Assembly (NCBI GenBank): GCA_026261815.1
Contig: JAMPIT010000437.1
Location: 5,654,001-5,718,000 of the forward strand
Direction of reading: 5' to 3'
Length of the DNA stretch: 64,000 nucleotides
Origin: Monarcha castaneiventris obscurior
Taxonomy: Eukaryota; Chordata; Aves; Passeriformes; Monarchidae
Position 1 is the stretch's first letter. Each line of letters starts with the position of its first letter. Shown one piece after another: positions 61,101-64,000 of the stretch. Under the pieces are notes generated by a model. The model had not been told where the DNA came from, did not search any database, and was given only the letters and a program-made list of their open reading frames with translations. The translations under genes were made by a program, and so were the position numbers.

Positions 61101-62530
61101 GCTTTTGTACCCAACGTGAGGAAAAAGCATCCTGGCCTGCTGTAGGGCTTTTGTGCCTCTGTGTGTGTTAGCTGTGTGTGGATAAATGGCTGCCTCTGCT
61201 AGAGAGAGGACAGCGAAAACAGAAAGAAGCCAAAGAAGAGGTTGATCGAGGGAGTAGTAGGGAACTTCATGAAACAGTAATTCCTAATCCCCTTGCAGAG
61301 GTATCCTGAAGTGTTGCAAATGCTCTCTGCACATCATGCACCATAGAAGTGGTTCAGGTTTTTGTTCTCTTCTGTCATTTGCATTGTGCTTTATGTCTTG
61401 TAAAATTAATGGTTCACATTGTTTTGCATGGATTTGAGCTGTGTTGGTCTTTGGATGAAATCTGGATTTAAAGATTCCCCATCACCTTTTATCCCTGTAA
61501 GTGTCTCTTGAATTTCACACTGGGGCTCATATACAACTGCATTTCAGTCCTGCTGCAGACTTACTCATGTGAAGGCCACAGCACTTGCAGTTTACTCAAC
61601 TATAACTGTACAGTATTGTCCAGCTGGAGATTAATTTTTTGGTGGATTGACGGGCATTTTTCTGGTTGTTATCAACAGCAGTCAGACTAAAATGAGAGTC
61701 TCCCTCTGCCCAAAGAAAGTACTGTGCTTTTTTGGTTTGGTGAGCATCACCAGCAATACCTAGTGGCCTACCCTTTTAATTTGAAAAGAATGTATAAAAG
61801 ATAAATTTTATCCAGATAGCAAATAGCTGTTTGAAATCCAGCTCTTTTCCCTTTGGTGTGGATTGTGTGTGGTGTTTTTGGTTCATCCTTTGGAGCTTTT
61901 TGCTGTTGCACACATGAAAACTGTGCTGCTGGGTCACTGCACCCCAGGCATTAAAAAAAGCACCTGCTCAACCTCTAATTAAATTTTTGACCAAAATCCC
62001 ACCAGCATCACTTCTGCCAATTGTCTTTCACCATGTATTGTTACAGCAGGTGACTGAATTGCATTGCTCCCTAAGTGAAGGGTGCCTGGATAAAGGGAAA
62101 AGACCACAGGACAGTGTGAAAGGGAATCTGTTGTATGATAAATTATACTTTTCTTTCTTTCATCATGTCAGTCAAATTAAAATTGCATAAGCATTGATAT
62201 TAGTTTCTAAATTTTAGCAGCTGTACAGCTGAAGGAAATGCCTGCAAGCAGAGGGAAGTTAATTTAATGAAATATTTGAACATATTCCTTATCCTCCTTA
62301 CAATGCCCCTTAGAGACCTTACTGGGTGCTTGTTGCTGGGAGTGGACTTCTGCTGCCAGAGAGAAGTTGGCTACAATAAACGTAACCATCAAATTCCTGA
62401 AAATTTCCTCCTAGTGAAAGTCTGGAACTTCTCCTTCTGTGTGAAAATTATATATGGAATTACATATAATCCGTTGTTTTAATTTATGATACATCACAAC
62501 CTGTGTGGGATTCCTTTTTTTTTCTCTGAG
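61101..62530. other. Unique non-coding DNA, no gene seen
   Basis: A candidate acceptor CCCCTTGCAG ends near 61299 and is followed by a 15-codon open stretch with no donor. Another, TATTGTTACAG, ends near 62048 inside a 67-codon frame. Neither is supported further. No repeat is recognised before the CR1 copy at 62531. Confidence 0.55.
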
Positions 62531-62625
62531 CACAGAATCATTTAGGCTGGAAAAGGTCTCTAAAACCATCAAGTGCAGCCATTGACCCAGCACAGCCAAG
62601 CCCACACTAAACCATGTCCCTGAGT
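62531..62625 (-). mobile_element. CR1 LINE fragment, 3' end, minus strand
   Basis: Begins CACAGAATCATTTAGGCTGG, the complement of the CR1 terminus and its first unique block. It continues with 'aaaaggtctctaaaaccatcaagtgcagcc', 'agcccacactaaaccatgtccc' and 'tgagtgtcacc'. It resembles the copy at 19113-19215 more than the one at 47744, so it belongs to a similar CR1 subfamily. About 95 bases survive. Confidence 0.93.
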
Positions 62626-63794
62626 GTCACCATGCTGCCAAATACAGCAGGGTACCAACTGAAGGAATCTCCTTTTTAGCTAGAAGCTGAGGAAATAATG
62701 GTTGTCAGAGTTGAGTCACAGAGATAAATATTAATGAAAGATCTCCTGTAAGCCATTGTAAAGCCTCCTTGGAAATTCAGTCATCATTTCCCTCATTAGC
62801 TGGGAGCTCCTTTGTCATTTGTGCAGTAACTCGCAATTCTGGAGGAATGTAACTGTTTTTCATTGACAGTTTCAGGAATCTCTGGGTCATGTGCTCTTCT
62901 GTAACTCATTTCTTAAGGATATATCTCTCTCAGTCAGTCCCCAAATTCTTAACTATATTTAAGATATATTAGTCTCACACATCATCATGTTCTAGAAAAC
63001 GCTGTGGTTCTTTTAAAACTTCTGGGCCATTTTCAGGCATGTACAGAGAAGTAGCATTTTTCATGTGAGAAAATCACTGGTTTAATCACCTTGTGTTTTG
63101 GGGCTTAGCTCTCTTTGGATGCCTGCTGAGAGCTTTCCTGTAAGAGCATCCTCCTGGCCGGTGGCTGCAGCCTCTGCTGGATCTGCTGGCAGTCCTGGAG
63201 GTTCTCTGCACTGTTTTCTCCTCCTCAGCACAACCATACCTGCACTTTGAAGTTACATCGTGTTAACTCAAGACATTGTCTTCTGATCTCTTACAAAGAA
63301 ATAATAATGAAAATACAAAGGTCTTCCTGATTCCAGCTCCTCGGGCTAAACCACCTGCTCGCTGCAATTACCCGAGGCTTTCCATCACTGGGATTTTCCC
63401 ATACCAATGCACTTCAAAGGAAAGATATTAAATGTTGCTCTGTTTTAATGATTCATCGTAACATTGTATAATGAAGTTTCTGGCTTTTCTTGTCTTGCTC
63501 AGAGCTTCGTGTAACTTTGCCTGTTAAATCGTTAAGAAGTTTTCATTTGAGTCAAGTTTTTCAGAAAATGCCAAGGTAACAAAGGCCAAGTAAGGGTTTT
63601 CATCTGGTTTGAACAAAAATCTGACCTGAATTTGAGTGTTTTCTAAAGGGATTTTTTTTTAATCCTGTGAGATGTCTTGTCTTTTAACAAATAATCTGTA
63701 GTATTTCTTCTACTTTTTGGAGAAGAAATTTAAGCAGAATTTAGTTGCTCACAGTTCAAACTCTCCTTCAGTGTGCTTAACCAAAATGCACTTT
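62626..63794. other. Unique non-coding DNA, no gene seen
   Basis: No repeat or gene recognised apart from a T10-type run near 63651. Plain unique sequence between two CR1 copies. Confidence 0.6.
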
Positions 63795-63868
63795 GTGGGC
63801 TGCTTGTAGGGGCATTGGACAAGACCTCTCAGGGTTCCTTCCAACCCAAACTGTTCTGTGATTCTGTT
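63795..63868 (+). mobile_element. CR1 LINE fragment, 3' end, plus strand
   Basis: Contains 'attggacaagacctctcagggttccttccaaccc' and ends GTTCTGTGATTCTGTTCTG, the CR1 terminal block and short repeats on the plus strand. About 70 bases survive. The minus-strand open frame across it is a shadow of the element. Confidence 0.92.
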
Positions 63869-64000
63869 CTGCCTGTATCCTTCACCCTTTGTTTTATTCA
63901 CACATGATAAGGGACAACCTCTAGGCTTAGAAAAGTCAGGGTTGTGGTTTTTTTCCACTCTGCAACTTCTGAAATAACATTAAAGAAAGGAATAAAACCG
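63869..64000. other. Unique DNA to the window edge
   Basis: The last 130 bases show no feature. AATAAAA occurs at the very end but has no context. Confidence 0.6.

Noticed and set aside
1..64000. tRNA, rRNA, CRISPR, bacterial operon and intact retrovirus
   Set aside because: Looked for on both strands by eye; no cloverleaf boxes, rRNA cores, spaced repeats, ribosome-binding-site-led gene runs, or gag/pol/env motifs were recognised.

Overview
The window looks like non-coding DNA from a bird genome. The main evidence is seven fragments of CR1 LINE retrotransposons. They lie on both strands, are truncated at the 5' end, and several keep the diagnostic CR1 3' end (short ATTCTGTG/ATTCTATG-type repeats, or their complement CACAGAATCA at the other end). 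Overall repeat density is low, homopolymer tracts are short, CpG is scarce, and open frames are only as long as chance allows; this fits a bird better than a crocodile or turtle. The species cannot be named, although a songbird would be unsurprising. There are no bacterial or viral genes, no rRNA or tRNA genes and no CRISPR array.

I recognise no protein-coding gene. The longest open frames (167, 150, 127 and 127 codons) have no recognisable domain, and competing frames in the same stretch are also open. The window is therefore either intergenic or inside one or more very large introns. The sequence alone does not say which.

Layout: 1-3335 is unique AT-rich DNA. 3336-3735 is the longest CR1 copy. 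3736-18500 is unique DNA holding several splice-site-like points and a homeodomain-core cluster near 16848-16896. 18536-18607 is an uninterrupted run of 72 T. 19113-19215 is a CR1 copy. 19970-20048 is an exon-like segment. 20049-31800 is mostly plain unique DNA. 31840-32490 is a CpG-enriched patch containing an exon-like segment. 34590-35210 contains two sequences that look like conserved non-coding elements. 44007-44266 looks like a terminal exon with a poly(A) signal. 46758-46811 looks like a small exon on the minus strand. Two CR1 copies lie at 47118-47226 and 47744-47941. 48169 onward is a further terminal-exon-like segment. 50840-51500, 59150-59430 and 60830-61100 are further enhancer-like blocks. 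The last three CR1 copies are at 59640-59725, 62531-62625 and 63795-63868.

If the enhancer-like blocks are real, the window would be a regulatory landscape (intron or flank) of a developmental gene outside or spanning it, with a few small alternative or non-coding exons. That reading is inference. No previously undescribed system is evident. The exon candidates, the CpG patch, the enhancer-like blocks and the 72-base poly-T are the points most worth checking.
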